Source: Sclerotiophoma versabilis (lineage: Eukaryota > Ascomycota > Dothideomycetes > Pleosporales > Didymellaceae). From it: DNA of 64,000 nucleotides. The notes under the pieces are model-generated. The model did no database searches, was not told where the DNA came from, and saw only the letters and a list, made by a program, of their open reading frames with translations. A program made the position numbers and the translations under genes. Below are positions 10,605 to 21,136 of this stretch, in pieces. Position 1 is the stretch's first letter. Every line of letters begins with the position of its first letter. Where the stretch lies: positions 1,171,001 through 1,235,000 of the forward strand of contig JAAROD010000014.1 in NCBI GenBank assembly GCA_012274445.1. The letters are read 5' to 3'.

Positions 10605-11591
10605 ATGATGGTCAAGTGCAACCGCTGGAATTCGCTACCCTCTGCGTTCGAATGGCCAGCACCGCGCATTGTCCATACTGATCCGGTTCGATTACCTCGC
10701 AAAGACAGGCCCAATACGGCGTTCCCGTTCCTCGCGCTGCCCCGCGAACTGCGCGATCAGATCTACGCCCACGCTGTGCCGTCTTCGGGGCTGCACTGCC
10801 GGCGTCACATGTCAAAAGCGCAAACGCGATGGTTCTATCACGGCGCTGCTAAACCGACCTCGCACCTTGCGCTGTTTCTGGTCAGTCGGCAGGTGCACGA
10901 GGAAGCGCAGGAGACCTTGTTCCGCGTGTGCGTTGTCGAGATGGCGTCCCCATGGTCACTCAAGCGGCGATGCTGGGATGAGCATATGGCGCTGCGTAAT
11001 GGTCTGCAGCGATTTCCGGTCAGCCAGGCCCGTATGGTTACCATGGTTTATATGCATCACCATCAGTACACACGTCTGTACCTCGGCGAGACGGGGATTG
11101 AGATCGACCGGCTGGGCGCCATGTGGGAGTATGTGGCGCGCGAGGCGTGTATCTTGAAAGAGTGGTTGCCTGCGCTGAGACGGTTTGGCGTGAGCTTTGA
11201 TGCTTTGGAGGAGGGGCTGAGATGCAGATTCTTCCAGGACGTGTGTGATGTCGATGAGAGTGATGCGGGTGCAAGGCGAGACAGGATGGTAGAGAGAGCT
11301 GGGGTGTTGGTGGACTGGCTGAAGGGCTGGGTGAGGGGGAAGGGACTGATTCCACCGCCTTGGCTCAGGATTGAAGTGAGCGAGTTGCTGGAGATGGAGG
11401 AGGTGGACAGGAGGCGTGCACGGTTCAGAAGGGATACGTTGGCGCTGGCGCATAGGCTGTGTGCGGACGAGATGATGGTGACAAAGGAGCAGCTGGAAGA
11501 TTCGGGCAGGGTGTGGTTGGAGCAATGGAGTGGTGAGAGGAAGCGCAGAAGGAGGTGGCAGCGTGTTGATATGGCAGTGGCAGCGTGTTGA
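10605..11591 (+). CDS. F-box/2EXR-like fungal protein
   Basis: Predicted 328 residues, single exon, from the first of two adjacent ATGs (10605 and 10608). Residues about 41-60 carry FPFLALPRELRDQIYAHA, the short helical motif typical of fungal F-box-like/2EXR proteins, where LPxELRxxIY resembles an F-box helix. A conserved-looking block follows (LFLVSRQVHEEAQETLF), also typical of this group. The C-terminal half is charged and helical. Such proteins are often assumed to bind Skp1, but direct evidence is lacking for most. The gene's last ~12 codons and its stop lie inside a 22-bp minisatellite, so the C-terminal residues are repeat-encoded. Confidence 0.75.
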   Translation: MMVKCNRWNSLPSAFEWPAPRIVHTDPVRLPRKDRPNTAFPFLALPRELRDQIYAHAVPSSGLHCRRHMSKAQTRWFYHGAAKPTSHLALFLVSRQVHEEAQETLFRVCVVEMASPWSLKRRCWDEHMALRNGLQRFPVSQARMVTMVYMHHHQYTRLYLGETGIEIDRLGAMWEYVAREACILKEWLPALRRFGVSFDALEEGLRCRFFQDVCDVDESDAGARRDRMVERAGVLVDWLKGWVRGKGLIPPPWLRIEVSELLEMEEVDRRRARFRRDTLALAHRLCADEMMVTKEQLEDSGRVWLEQWSGERKRRRRWQRVDMAVAAC

Positions 11592-11750
11592 TATGGCAGT
11601 GGCAGCGTGTTGATATGGCAGTGGCAGCGTGTTGATATGGCAGTGGCAGCGTGTTGATATGGCAGTGGCAGCGTGTTGATATGGCAGTGGCAGCGTGTTA
11701 ATATGGCAGTGGCAGCGTGTTAATATGGCAGTAGCAGCTTTAGATGGAGC
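11555..11750. repeat. 22-bp minisatellite overlapping the gene end
   Basis: About 8.5 head-to-tail copies of a 22-bp unit starting GTGGCAGCGTGTTG occur at exact 22-bp steps (11555, 11577, 11599 and on to 11709). The last copies carry G-to-A changes (TTG to TTA), then the array decays to about 11790. The first copy and a half are translated. Because 22 is not a multiple of 3, the stop appears in the second copy and later copies are untranslated. Confidence 0.95.
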
Positions 11751-12134
11751 AGAATGTTAGTATGGCAGGAGCAGCGTTAAACATGGCAGAGGCTGATATG
11801 GCAGATATCAGACATCAGATATCAAGACAGGTCGCAGCTCGGCTTGAGGCAGCAGGAGGCTGGAGCCGGGGAAAGTCGGAGCTGCTTATCTAAGCTCTCC
11901 TAAGGAGCTGGGCAGTCGACTCAGCAGTGACGAGCGTGAGTGTGCTTCGTAAGGGTTGAGCTCGGGCGGTGACGGACGAGTGGGGCGTGACAGCTGCGGG
12001 CGGGTCTCCGACAGCAGGACGGAGCACTGACGGCTTGGCAGGATGCTCTCATCGCAAATCTCTCGCACCTCGACCATCATCCATCTGCATTGTCCAGCCC
12101 AGCCCATCCTCCCTCCCAGCCCATCACCTCCATC
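11751..12134. other. promoter region of malate dehydrogenase
   Basis: Decaying minisatellite followed by about 340 bp of unique sequence that becomes C-rich just before the malate dehydrogenase ATG, as is common in strongly expressed fungal genes. Confidence 0.4.
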
Positions 12135-13403
12135 ATGTTCGCTGCCAGGAACGCCTTCGCCCAGGCCCAGCGCCGCGCCTTCTCGGCGTCGGCCCGCCAG
12201 GTACGCGCCCTCCGCAGGCCCGGGGCAGGCCAGCAGCTTTTGCTGAGCGCCGGCCTCGAGCGCTGCCATTGAGACGCCGTGTGCTGACGCAGTCCCCGCA
12301 GTCCTCCAAGGTCACCGTCCTCGGTGCCGCCGGCGGCATTGGCCAGCCGCTCTCCCTCCTGCTCAAGCTCAACCCCCGCGTCACCAAGCTCTCCCTCTAC
12401 GACATCCGCCTCGCCCCCGGTACGCCAGCGGCCCGCCGTGCGCCCATTGCCCTCCTCTAACCGCGTTGCAGGTGTCGCTGCCGACATTGGCCACATCAAC
12501 ACCAAGAGCGAGGTGAGGCGCCCCCGCTGAGCGGCCGCCTGCAGCAGCTGACAGACGCAGGTCCGCGGCCACGATGCCACTCCCTCCGGCCTTGCCGAGG
12601 CCCTCAAGGGCGCCGAGATTGTCGTCATCCCCGCCGGTGTCCCTCGCAAGCCCGGCATGACCCGCGACGACCTGTTCAACACCAACGCCTCCATCGTCCG
12701 CGACCTCGCCAAGGCCGCCGCTGAGCACGCCCCCGAGGCCAACATCCTCATCATCTCCAACCCCGTGCGCACCCCGATCCCGCTGCTCTGCCTCCCGTAC
12801 TGACTGACGCAGGTCAACTCCACCGTCCCCATCACCGCCGAGGTCTTCAAGTCCAAGGGCGTCTACAACCCCAAGCGCCTCTTCGGTGTCACCACCCTCG
12901 ACGTCGTCCGTGCCTCGCGCTTCATCTCCCAGCTCAAGAACACCGACCCCGCCAGCGAGAACATCACCGTCGTCGGTGGCCACTCCGGTGCCACCATTGT
13001 CCCCCTCCTGTCCCAGTCCGGCTACAACCTGACTGGCGAGCAGCTCGACAACTACGTCAACCGCGTCCAGTTCGGCGGTGACGAGGTTGTCAAGGCCAAG
13101 GACGGCGCTGGTTCCGCCACCCTCTCCATGGCCATGGCTGGTGCCCGCTTCACCGAGTCGCTCCTCAAGGCTGCCCAGGGCCAGAAGAACGTCATCGAGC
13201 CCACCTTTGTCGACTCTCCTCTCTACAAGGACCAGGGCGTCGAGTACTTTGCCTCCAACGTCGAGCTCGGCCCCAACGGTGTTGAGAAGATCCACCCCGT
13301 CGGCAAGATCACCGAGTACGAGCAGAAGCTCCTCGATGTCTGCCTCCAGGACCTCAAGGGCAACATCAACAAGGGCGTCAAGTTCGCTGCCGAGAACCCG
13401 TAA
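12135..13403 (+). CDS. mitochondrial malate dehydrogenase
   Basis: Catalyses oxaloacetate + NADH = malate + NAD+ in the mitochondrial matrix (TCA cycle). Exons 12135-12200, 12302-12419, 12472-12512, 12561-12764 and 12813-13403 give 339 residues. Exon 1 encodes an Arg/Ala/Ser leader (RNAFAQAQRRAFSASARQ) that ends where the mature enzyme begins. The Rossmann motif VLGAAGGIG is at 28-36, the substrate loop IPAGVPRKPGMTRDDLF carries the substrate-binding Arg pair, and HSGATIVPLLSQ carries the catalytic His. Length and motifs are those of class I MDH. The absence of a PTS1 and the presence of the leader favour the mitochondrial isoform. Codon use is strongly C-ended, consistent with high expression. 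Introns are 48-101 nt. Confidence 0.97.
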
Positions 13404-13842
13404 ATGCCTTGGCACGTCATGAGCATGATGAAGAGTTGTGGTGTATACTAGTAATGAACGTTATGGCTCACCGGAACTGGACTAGGCTGCGTTTCATGTG
13501 TTTGCCATTTCAGCGATGCAACGGGAGCAGCCTGTGTAGATTTGATCTGTATCTTAGCCAAAATACTCGTTGATGTGATCTTTTTGAAATGCTTCATGAT
13601 GTTGAGATGCTTCCTGATGCTGAAACGCTTTTTGATATTCCAGTCGGAAGACTCATGAGTAGACAAATGAAACACTTCCGGGTAAAAAAGGTGCATGATA
13701 TCAACTCATGCACCTTTTCACCCCTTATCTTGAGAGAGCACCACCCGACACAAGGACATGACTTGAAATCATGCAATATCAGCTTCGTCATAGTCAAACG
13801 AGAGGGTGCATATATAAACCCCCTCAAGCTCAAGTTCGAATC
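13404..13842. other. convergent 3' intergenic region
   Basis: About 440 bp between the MDH stop and the M20 stop on the other strand. It carries the hairpin listed next and several loose direct repeats of ATGCTTC(A/C)TGATG around 13590-13620. Confidence 0.5.
13686..13718. terminator. perfect 13-bp hairpin between convergent genes
   Basis: Arms AAAAGGTGCATGA and TCATGCACCTTTT are perfectly complementary around a 7-nt loop. The element lies midway between two convergent genes and ends in T-runs on both strands. It may act on 3' processing from either side. The structure is seen; the role is inferred, and a small mobile-element remnant is an alternative. Confidence 0.45.
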
Positions 13843-15234
13843 TCAAGTTCTACGCCTCCTCAACCCAGGCATCCTCCCCGCTTCAAACTCCTCCCTAACC
13901 CGATCCAACAACCCCTCCACAGTCAACACATCAACAGCAACCCCCGCCAGACTCTTGACCACAACAAGACTCTTCTCAAACGCCGGCTTGCTCCCCGCCG
14001 CCACCTCGAATGCCGCCGTATGCGGTCCGCCATCAGGCACACTCCCGTCTTCATTCCTGATCTGGAAATACGGACTAATACTCGGCCACTCGTGGCTTAG
14101 ATTGCCCTGGTCTGTGGAGCCGGAAGGGTCTTTCATCTTGTCGATTTCAGCGGGTTGCAGGGTGCCGTTGAGGTGTGTGAAAGCGGTAGCGTAGGATGCT
14201 GCGAGGCGGTCGTTTGTGATGTGGTTCGCGTAGCCGTGGGGGCGGATGGTGAAGTTGAGCGCTGCGCCTGTGGCGAGGGACCCTGCACGGAAACAGGCTT
14301 CTACGCGCTGGGTTAGGTTGGCGAGTTGCGCTTCGTTGTTGGCTCGGATCTGGTACGAGCCTGTTGCCCGTGACGGGATTACGTTGATGCGGTTCCCCCC
14401 GCTGGAGATGAAGCCGTGGACGCGGTCGGAGGGTCGCATTTGCTGTCGCATGTAGGATAGCGCGCTGTTGGCGAGGAGCAGGCCGTCTTGCGCGTTGATG
14501 CCCTCCCAGGGACTGGCGGCGGCGTGGGCTTCGCGGCCGTGGTACTCGACGTCGACGCGGTCGGTTGAGGTGGTGAGCATGTAGGGGCTGTCGCTGCTGG
14601 AGGTTGGGTGGGAGATGAGTGAGATGTCTATCTTTGCGTCGTGGAAGATGCCGGCTTCGAGCATCTTGACTTTGCCGCCGAGCGACTCCTCGGCTGGTGT
14701 GCCGAAGAGGATGATCTTGCCTGGGAGCTTCTCCTTACGCATAACGTCGGCGGCAGCGAGGGCGCCCCCTAGGGATGCAGTGGCAATGAGGTTGTGCCCG
14801 CAAGCGTGTCCGAGCTCTGGCAGAGCGTCATATTCTGCGTTGAATCCGACGACTGGACCCTCGCCACTCCCTTCAAACACGGCCATGAAGGCAGTCGAGA
14901 TGTTGCCGACGGACCGGGTAACGTTCCATCCTTCCTGCTCTTCCATGAAGGATGTCAGCAGCTCATGAGCTTTGAACTCCTCATAGCCTAGTTCTGGATT
15001 CGAGTGGATTTCTGTGTTGATCGACGAAAGGTCATCGGTGATGGAGTCGACAAAGTCTGATATGGCTGCGAAGTGTGGGTTGAGTGTTGTGCCATTGCTT
15101 TGGCGAGTAACGAGCTGGGCAGTCCCAGTAGCCGATACTGTATGCTGCCCGTAGCTAAGTATCAGCGCGAGGAGACCCAAAGTCAGTACCGAAGGTGCCA
15201 TTGCAGGTATCCTAGCGATGAGGTAGCGGTCCAT
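13843..15234 (-). CDS. secreted M20-family amidohydrolase/peptidase
   Basis: Predicted 463 residues, single exon, ATG at 15234. An N-terminal hydrophobic segment (about residues 13-35, APSVLTLGLLALILSYG) is a likely signal peptide, and Asn-X-Ser/Thr sites follow. Metal-binding and catalytic motifs of the M20D/peptidase-T-like group are present: NAEYDALPELGHACGHN (about 132-148) with the metal-binding Cys and His, then GTPAEES (178-184) with the catalytic and metal-binding Glu. A dimerisation or lid domain lies between, with YHGREAHAAASPWEG. This combination fits aminoacylase-1-like/amidohydrolase family members that split N-acyl or dipeptide amide bonds. The exact substrate cannot be read from sequence. 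The C-terminus ends in an Arg-rich run. Confidence 0.88.
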   Translation of the reverse strand: MDRYLIARIPAMAPSVLTLGLLALILSYGQHTVSATGTAQLVTRQSNGTTLNPHFAAISDFVDSITDDLSSINTEIHSNPELGYEEFKAHELLTSFMEEQEGWNVTRSVGNISTAFMAVFEGSGEGPVVGFNAEYDALPELGHACGHNLIATASLGGALAAADVMRKEKLPGKIILFGTPAEESLGGKVKMLEAGIFHDAKIDISLISHPTSSSDSPYMLTTSTDRVDVEYHGREAHAAASPWEGINAQDGLLLANSALSYMRQQMRPSDRVHGFISSGGNRINVIPSRATGSYQIRANNEAQLANLTQRVEACFRAGSLATGAALNFTIRPHGYANHITNDRLAASYATAFTHLNGTLQPAEIDKMKDPSGSTDQGNLSHEWPSISPYFQIRNEDGSVPDGGPHTAAFEVAAGSKPAFEKSLVVVKSLAGVAVDVLTVEGLLDRVREEFEAGRMPGLRRRRT

Positions 15235-15767
15235 TGTTGGTGGTTGTGTTAACCTCGAAATATAATATCCTTATGTACCTTATATCCTTATACACCTTAC
15301 ATGCGACCACGGATGAAGAACAACCGATCGAGTGGTGATGACAGTTGACTGCCGACACACATCCTGCAAGAAGCGGTGCTGGAAATCGTTATCCGCATCT
15401 CCAAGACAAAAAAAGCCTGAGCATGTCATGATCCCTCCACTGCACACAACAACCTTCCCGAACGGTCGTGAAGTCCAGCGACTATGCCCCATCTTCGAGG
15501 CCTTGGCTGCATACAGATCGTCTTGGTATACTGTCAAGACGGAGATCTCAAGGTCACATCAGATATCTTATCTCGCGCGGTTCCGACATCGGCAGTCAAA
15601 CCCGCAACACGCGGCTATCGTGACTTTGCGGTATCGTACTCAGAGCTTGACATAGATGCAGTGGCGTCAGAGGAACGAGAGGTGGGAAGGTGGAAGTGCC
15701 TGCAGGCTAACTTAGTGCCTTGGCGTGCTGCCGCTATTCTCGTCGGCAACTAGATACCATTTACATA
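15235..15767. other. intergenic, nothing supported
   Basis: About 530 bp between the 5' end of the M20 gene and the 3' end of the ATRIP-like gene. No credible coding sequence. Confidence 0.4.
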
Positions 15768-18045
15768 TTATAATGTACTCGTCCCGGTGCTGAACACTAA
15801 TCCAAAAGCCTCGCCTTCTTCTAAACTAAGGCCTTCGTCTAGAATGTGATGGGCCATGTCTATAACCGCTTCTTCAATGCCGGCTTCCAGCACCAGGCCC
15901 TCGCTGAACGCCAACCTCGTCAACGACACCAGGTATGCGTGCTGCCCTCCGAGGGTGTTCACTAGCTTGCTCTTGATGTCGAAGCCCGGATTGCTGGTCA
16001 CAATGTGGTAGATGAGCTTCATCGTCGCGTTGATGGAATCGATTGTGACTTCTTGAGTAGGAGCAAGAGGCGACTTATACAACATATTCAAGAGGCGATC
16101 GAGGTATTTGATAAGGCGACCGATGCAGATGCGATTTTGAGCAAGGCGCGTAGCACCGTGTTGGGGTAACGAGAGTGATGTGAGGAGATCAATGACCTGG
16201 AGGCGGAGTTCGAGAATGTCGTTTTCTGTAACAGCCTCTAGCGGGTCAGAAGAGGACGGCGGCGAGGGATCCGCAGTGATGGTAGGGGTTTCGGTGAAGA
16301 TGTTGGTTAGACGTCCAATGAGGGCGTCTTCTCTATTCGCTTGACTGTCGGCCTGAGAGTCAGAGGTTGTGATGGGTCCAATTGAAGTAGAGAGAGCAGA
16401 CGTGCTGAGGATGCGGAGCATGAGAGAGATCTGTGTAATTGGTTGTTCTTTGTTTAGGAGCATAATGGCAAAGTCAGATGGAATGGCTTCCCAAAGCTCT
16501 GCAGACTCAGTACCCCCCATGCTCACGCAGCTTGTGGCGATGAGGTGCAGCAATTCTAAACAGTCCAAGACGTCAATCTGAGCTGTGACCTCGCGATGGC
16601 CTGAGGCGTATAAGGCGATGACGGCCTCTTGGCCTACCTTTGCAGCCTTTGACAGAGGATTTGCTACCAAGTCAATCGAATCGATCATGAGTGGAATGAA
16701 GCGGGGTTTGATCTCGCAGGCCGTCTCGCACCGCTCGCAAGCTAAGACAAAATGGAGTGCGTCGAGCAACAAGTTCACCGGGGCGTAGTATCTCTCAGCC
16801 AAGCACTGGGCCCAGAGATCGCATATGGCGAAGCAGATATCAAAGGCCAGAACATGAACGTCTGAAAAAGCCTTCGCAGCCAAGGCATCATAGAAGATGG
16901 ACGACAGCCTTTTCGATGGCTCGGACGGGAACGAGTGCTGTGCAAGGGCGTCCAGTACACGATCTGTCCCATTCGGCGACGTATGGGCCAGCAGGCGGTG
17001 CAGCAGATCAAAGCGGCCGTCCTCTTTTCGAAAGTACTCCAGAAGAGCGGCATCCATCTGGGCGTCTACCTCGACGGGGGCCGCCTCCTTGTCCTGTAGC
17101 TGAGAGCGAGACTCACTGAGCTGCAGAGGGATTGGGCTTGCGTCAACAACGTTCCTCTTCCTCTTGCTGGCCAGGCTTGGCGTGGCAGTCTTCTGCCTGT
17201 CGCGCGTCCTCGAGGGAGAGGCGACGACGAGGTCGTCATCGTCAAAGCCGTCGCCCAGAGCAGCGCGGGCCTTCTTCTTTGGTGTCCCCGCTGGGCTGAC
17301 TGCGGTACTGGCCTTCGGTCTGGTAGCCATGGGCTTCCTTGTCCTCGGTGCCATGCCCGCCTCACGCACATCGTGCTGGTGGAAGATGTTGTCCGTGGCG
17401 GCCTGCTCTTTCTCGCGCCGCAGCCTCTCGATCTCGGCCCTGAGCTTCGCAAGCTCGTCGCCGTGGAACTGCTGCTGGTCGGCCAGCTGGCGCTCGTGCC
17501 TGCGCAGCTCGGCATCGCGGCGTCGTCGGAGGGTGTCTGCTTCGCCGGCCTTGGTCTGCAGCTTGGCCTTTAGGTCTTCGGCAGCCCGCTTCTCGCGGGC
17601 CTTGTCCTGCTCCAGCTGCAGCAGTCAGCAGCGCTCTCGCCAGCTATCGCAGCAGATGGCGCACCTTCTTGATGCGCGAGAGCAGCTGGTCGGGGTCGGC
17701 CTGCGAGCGGCGTGGCGGCTCGACCAGCTGCGTGTGCTCGTGGGTGTTGCTTTCGTCTATGGTGGTGCCCTCTTCGTACGAGTCGTAGGCGTCGTGGGTG
17801 GCGTGGGGGTCATGTGCGCGGCCCTGCTGGCCCTGGGCAAAGCCGTCTGCGTCGTCGAGGTTGATCACCTCATCGCCGTCCTCCAGGCCGTAGTCAGACG
17901 CGGGCGCCGCGCCTCTTGTCGGCGGCGGCGGCGGCGGCTGCTGCTGCTGCGTTGCGCGGACGGCTGCAGCCTCGAACTGCTCAATCGCGTTCGCCGGCAG
18001 CTCGTCGAGGTCATGGTCGGAGAAGTCGAAGTCGTCGTCGGACAT
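15768..18045 (-). CDS. ATRIP/Rad26/UvsD-like DNA damage checkpoint protein
   Basis: Exons 18045-17665 and 17615-15768, joined by a 49-nt intron (donor gtgcgc, branch ctgac, acceptor cag), give 742 residues. The N-terminus (MSDDDFDFSDHDLDELP) is the acidic RPA-binding-like motif, followed by a Gln/Pro-rich linker. A coiled coil rich in Arg, Glu and Leu starts at the exon junction (about 125-220), and a basic, low-complexity segment with KKKAR and KRKR, a likely NLS, comes next. The remaining ~450 residues are helical, as in the ATR-binding part. ATRIP homologues (S. pombe Rad26, budding yeast Ddc2/Lcd1, Aspergillus UvsD) recruit ATR/Mec1 kinase to RPA-coated single-stranded DNA. The assignment rests on the N-terminal motif and architecture; the C-terminal part diverges quickly in this family. 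Confidence 0.82.
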
Positions 18046-18429
18046 TGCTGCAGCGCCATCTGCCGGTCAGTGCCCCAACACGAATCGCCAATGCGTCCAC
18101 GGTGCAGGGCTCGAGCGAGACGCGTCGCGTGTTTGGCGACGGGCGACTGGCGACTGGCGACTGGCGGCGGCGGGTGCGGCAACTTCACATGCAGCCAAGG
18201 GCCATTCGCTGATCGGACGCTATGACGTCTCCGTTCGCTTTTGGTCCGCATTGCTTTTGCAACCTGGACACGCACCACCAACAGCTCGCCTCGCCCTCTG
18301 CCCCGCCGCCCACCACCGACCGGCCTGTCCTGCGCTGCACCCGCCGTTGCCCTCTGCGCGCCTGCACCGCCTCTCCAATTCTTCCGCACTCGACCGCCGG
18401 CTCCGCCCAGCACACGAGCAGCATCCGCC
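18046..18429. promoter_or_regulatory. shared divergent promoter, ATRIP-like / CDP-DAG synthase
   Basis: A 384-bp GC-rich interval separates the two start codons. It contains a short CGACTGGCGACTGGCGACTGG direct repeat near 18143-18165. Both genes must be transcribed from here. Confidence 0.5.
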
Positions 18430-19949
18430 ATGGCGCGTCCTCGCAAGGACGTCAAGTTCGCACACCGGAGCGCAAGCAACGGGCGCGCCCGCCGCGCTTC
18501 AATGAGCATGTCTGATATCAGCGAGACGGGCTCGCAGCCTGGCAGCCCCACGCGCAACGGCGCCGTCGAGAAATCCGCTGTACGTGCCTCTGTTGCTTCG
18601 CCGACATGTTCCCCGCTGACGCCCCCAGGCACCACGGCTCCCCGAGCAGAGCGAGTACGAGAAGAAGAAGGCCAACTTCATCGTGCGCACAATATGGACG
18701 CTGGTCATGATTGGGGGCTTCTTCTTCGCCCTCGGCGCTGGCCACCTCTACATCATCGTCATCATCACCGCCCTGCAGGTCATCTGCTTCAAGGAGGTGA
18801 TTGCCATAGCCAACGTCCCAAGCAAAGCCCGCAGCCTGCGCTTCACCAAGTCCCTGAACTGGTACTTTCTGGGCACTGCCATGTACTTCCTGTACGGCGA
18901 GAGCGTCATCTACTACTTCAAGCACATTCTGCTCGTTGACAGGATCCTCCTCCCCCTGGCTACTCACCACAGGTTCATCTCCTTCATGCTGTACATTATT
19001 GGTAAGCTGTCCCCTTCTCGTCGCTTGTGCGCATACTGACCTCTAGGCTTCGTCTTTTTCGTCTTCTCGCTGCAGAAGGGCCACTACAAGTTCCAGTTCA
19101 CCCAGTTTGCCTGGACCCACATGGCCCTCTTCCTCATTGTCGGCCAAGCGCACTTCATCATCAACAACATCTTCGAAGGCTTCATCTGGTTCGTCCTGCC
19201 CATTTCCATGGTCATAACCAACGACATCTTCGCCTACCTCTGCGGTATCACTTTTGGCCGCCATCAGCTGATCCAGATCTCGCCCAAGAAGACATGGGAA
19301 GGCTTCATCGGCGCCTGGTTCTTCACCATCATCTGGGGCGTCCTCGCGACCCACTTCCTTGCGCAGTACAAGTTCTTCATCTGCCCTGTCAACGATCTTG
19401 GCGCAAATGTTTTCACCGGTCTCGAATGCAAGCCGAACCCCGTCTTTAACCCCAAAACCTATACGGTTCCGTTCATCCCGGAGGGCATTCCCGCGTACCT
19501 TCCCATCCCGCACACTTTCGAGATCATGCCTGTTCAGTTCCACATGGTCATCCTCGCAACCTTTGCCTCGCTCATTGCGCCCTTTGGAGGTTTCTTCGCC
19601 TCTGGCCTCAAGCGCACGTTCAAGATCAAGGACTTTGGCGACTCGATCCCCGGCCACGGCGGCGCGACAGATCGTTTCGACTGCCAGTTCATCATGGGCT
19701 CGATTGCGTTCTTCTACTACAGCAGCTTCATCGCGACTCACCACACGACCGTTGGCGGTGTGATCGAGGCTGCCATAACCGGACTTACGCACGACGAGCA
19801 ATTCGAGGTTGTACAGATCTTGACAAAGAACCTAGTCAACCACGGGACAATTTCGCCGCAGGTTAGTCCATCCACACTTGCACTACAAGTGCAATACTAA
19901 CATGATCCAGATCCTCGAGTACCTCTCAGCGCAGGTAGCCAAACGATGA
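18430..19949 (+). CDS. CDS1: phosphatidate cytidylyltransferase (CDP-diacylglycerol synthase)
   Basis: Makes CDP-diacylglycerol from CTP and phosphatidate, the branch point to PI, PG and cardiolipin; acts in the ER membrane. Exons 18430-18579, 18629-19001, 19047-19861 and 19911-19949 give 458 residues, close to the yeast enzyme. A disordered basic N-terminus (about 1-68) precedes seven to eight membrane helices (IWTLVMIGGFFFALGAG is the first). The family signature is intact near residues 360-380: LKRTFKIKDFGDS followed by PGHGG, with the metal-binding Asp residues, and upstream SPKKTWEG is present. The short last exon adds ILEYLSAQVAKR. Its third intron carries a clear actaac branch site. 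Very secure identification. Confidence 0.96.
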
Positions 19950-21136
19950 AGCGCTGGACATTGAGCTACTCCTTAGCGACCCCTGTTCATATCCTGCGAG
20001 ACATTCAGTGCGGTGGATTTTTCGCTTCGTTCAAATATTGCACTATGTAATCATCACGTTGAGGTGACGTTGGGCGTATATACCCTCCATGCATGTAGCA
20101 CCGGGCTTGAGATGGGCTTGTTGTCCTCGTCAAGTAGCGATGCGCCTAAAATTCGAGTTTAAATTCATATTCATCCATATTCAAGTCCAAGTATTAGAGA
20201 ATCTGCAAGAACAAAATACAGCGTGCGGTACAGGTAGGTATGCTGGACGATGCAAAACAGCAAGAACCATATCGAAATTGCTTTTCGCACTGCATCTAAC
20301 TAGAGCTAAAGACTTGCATCTGGGGTTACGTTGTAGTGGAGTGGAGTGTGCTTGGAAGGAGTTTAGATTGGAGTGGAGTGGGGTGGGATGCATGCCTCGG
20401 TTGTGGCTCATGCGCGAAGAGAGCGGGTAGATGGGCGGTGGTGTAGAGTTTTTAGAAAGCGCTGCTCGTACGAGGATTCTTCATGTAAAACTTTAGCGTT
20501 TGGCTTGTTGACATGGCTGTTGTTGACATGCTGGAGCTGCCTCGGTGTGTTCATCGTGTTGCATCCGTGTCATGGTTTCATTTACGCAGGTGGAGAGACG
20601 AGTGAATAAGCGCATATTAGGACTTCATCCAGGACTGCTCGTACGAAGCTTCTTCGTGTGGAGTCGCTGCGTCTGGCTGGAAGCTTCTCAATATGGACTC
20701 AGCGTCTGGCTGCCTCGGCTGTTCAGCCCCCCGTATTGTCCGTGCATTTCAGCTTTGTGGGGAGCGGGGCACTGCAGCTTCAACTGGAAGGCATCCATGA
20801 GAAAATAGTGCTCTCACAGATGTTTGTCATGTCGTGTCAATTGGCTCCGCAGAGCCTCATCACTCTCAGCGTCTTCATGTGAAACCTGGCCGGGCTAGCG
20901 GGACAAGGCCCAAACCTGGACGTGCAGGGCGACGTCACGCGGTGTGGTCTGGGCAGCTGTCCTTACAACCTCGGCTCGGTGCGACCACGACGAACCGGGC
21001 TGCACTCACTACTGGTTGACCTGACACGCGTGCGCTTTCGCCGAGGATCAACGTAGCCTACTAGATATTCTGTCGGTTGTTATCACTCTGCCATCCTCTC
21101 TCTCTCTCTCTCTCTCTCTCATTTTCCTCCCTTGTG
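19950..21136. other. intergenic with GGAGTG repeats and a CT tract
   Basis: About 1.2 kb. Around 20335-20390 there are GGAGTG-type direct repeats (gtggagtggagtgtgc and gattggagtggagtggggtggg). The right end is the promoter of carnitine acetyltransferase, with a CT tract at 21095-21120. Open frames here are not convincing. Confidence 0.45.
21095..21120 (+). repeat. (CT)n tract just upstream of a start codon
   Basis: About 13 CT repeats end 16 bp before the carnitine acetyltransferase ATG, so they lie in the promoter or 5' UTR. CT-rich elements at this position are common in highly expressed fungal genes. Confidence 0.8.

Noticed and set aside
12381..13415. 344-codon open frame antisense to malate dehydrogenase
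   Set aside because: Long antisense frame produced by strong C-ended codon bias of a highly expressed gene; Leu/Val/Asp/Gly repeats are typical of this artefact.
18241..18939. 232-codon frame overlapping the CDP-DAG synthase start
   Set aside because: It reads through intron 1 in the wrong frame; the spliced model gives the true protein.
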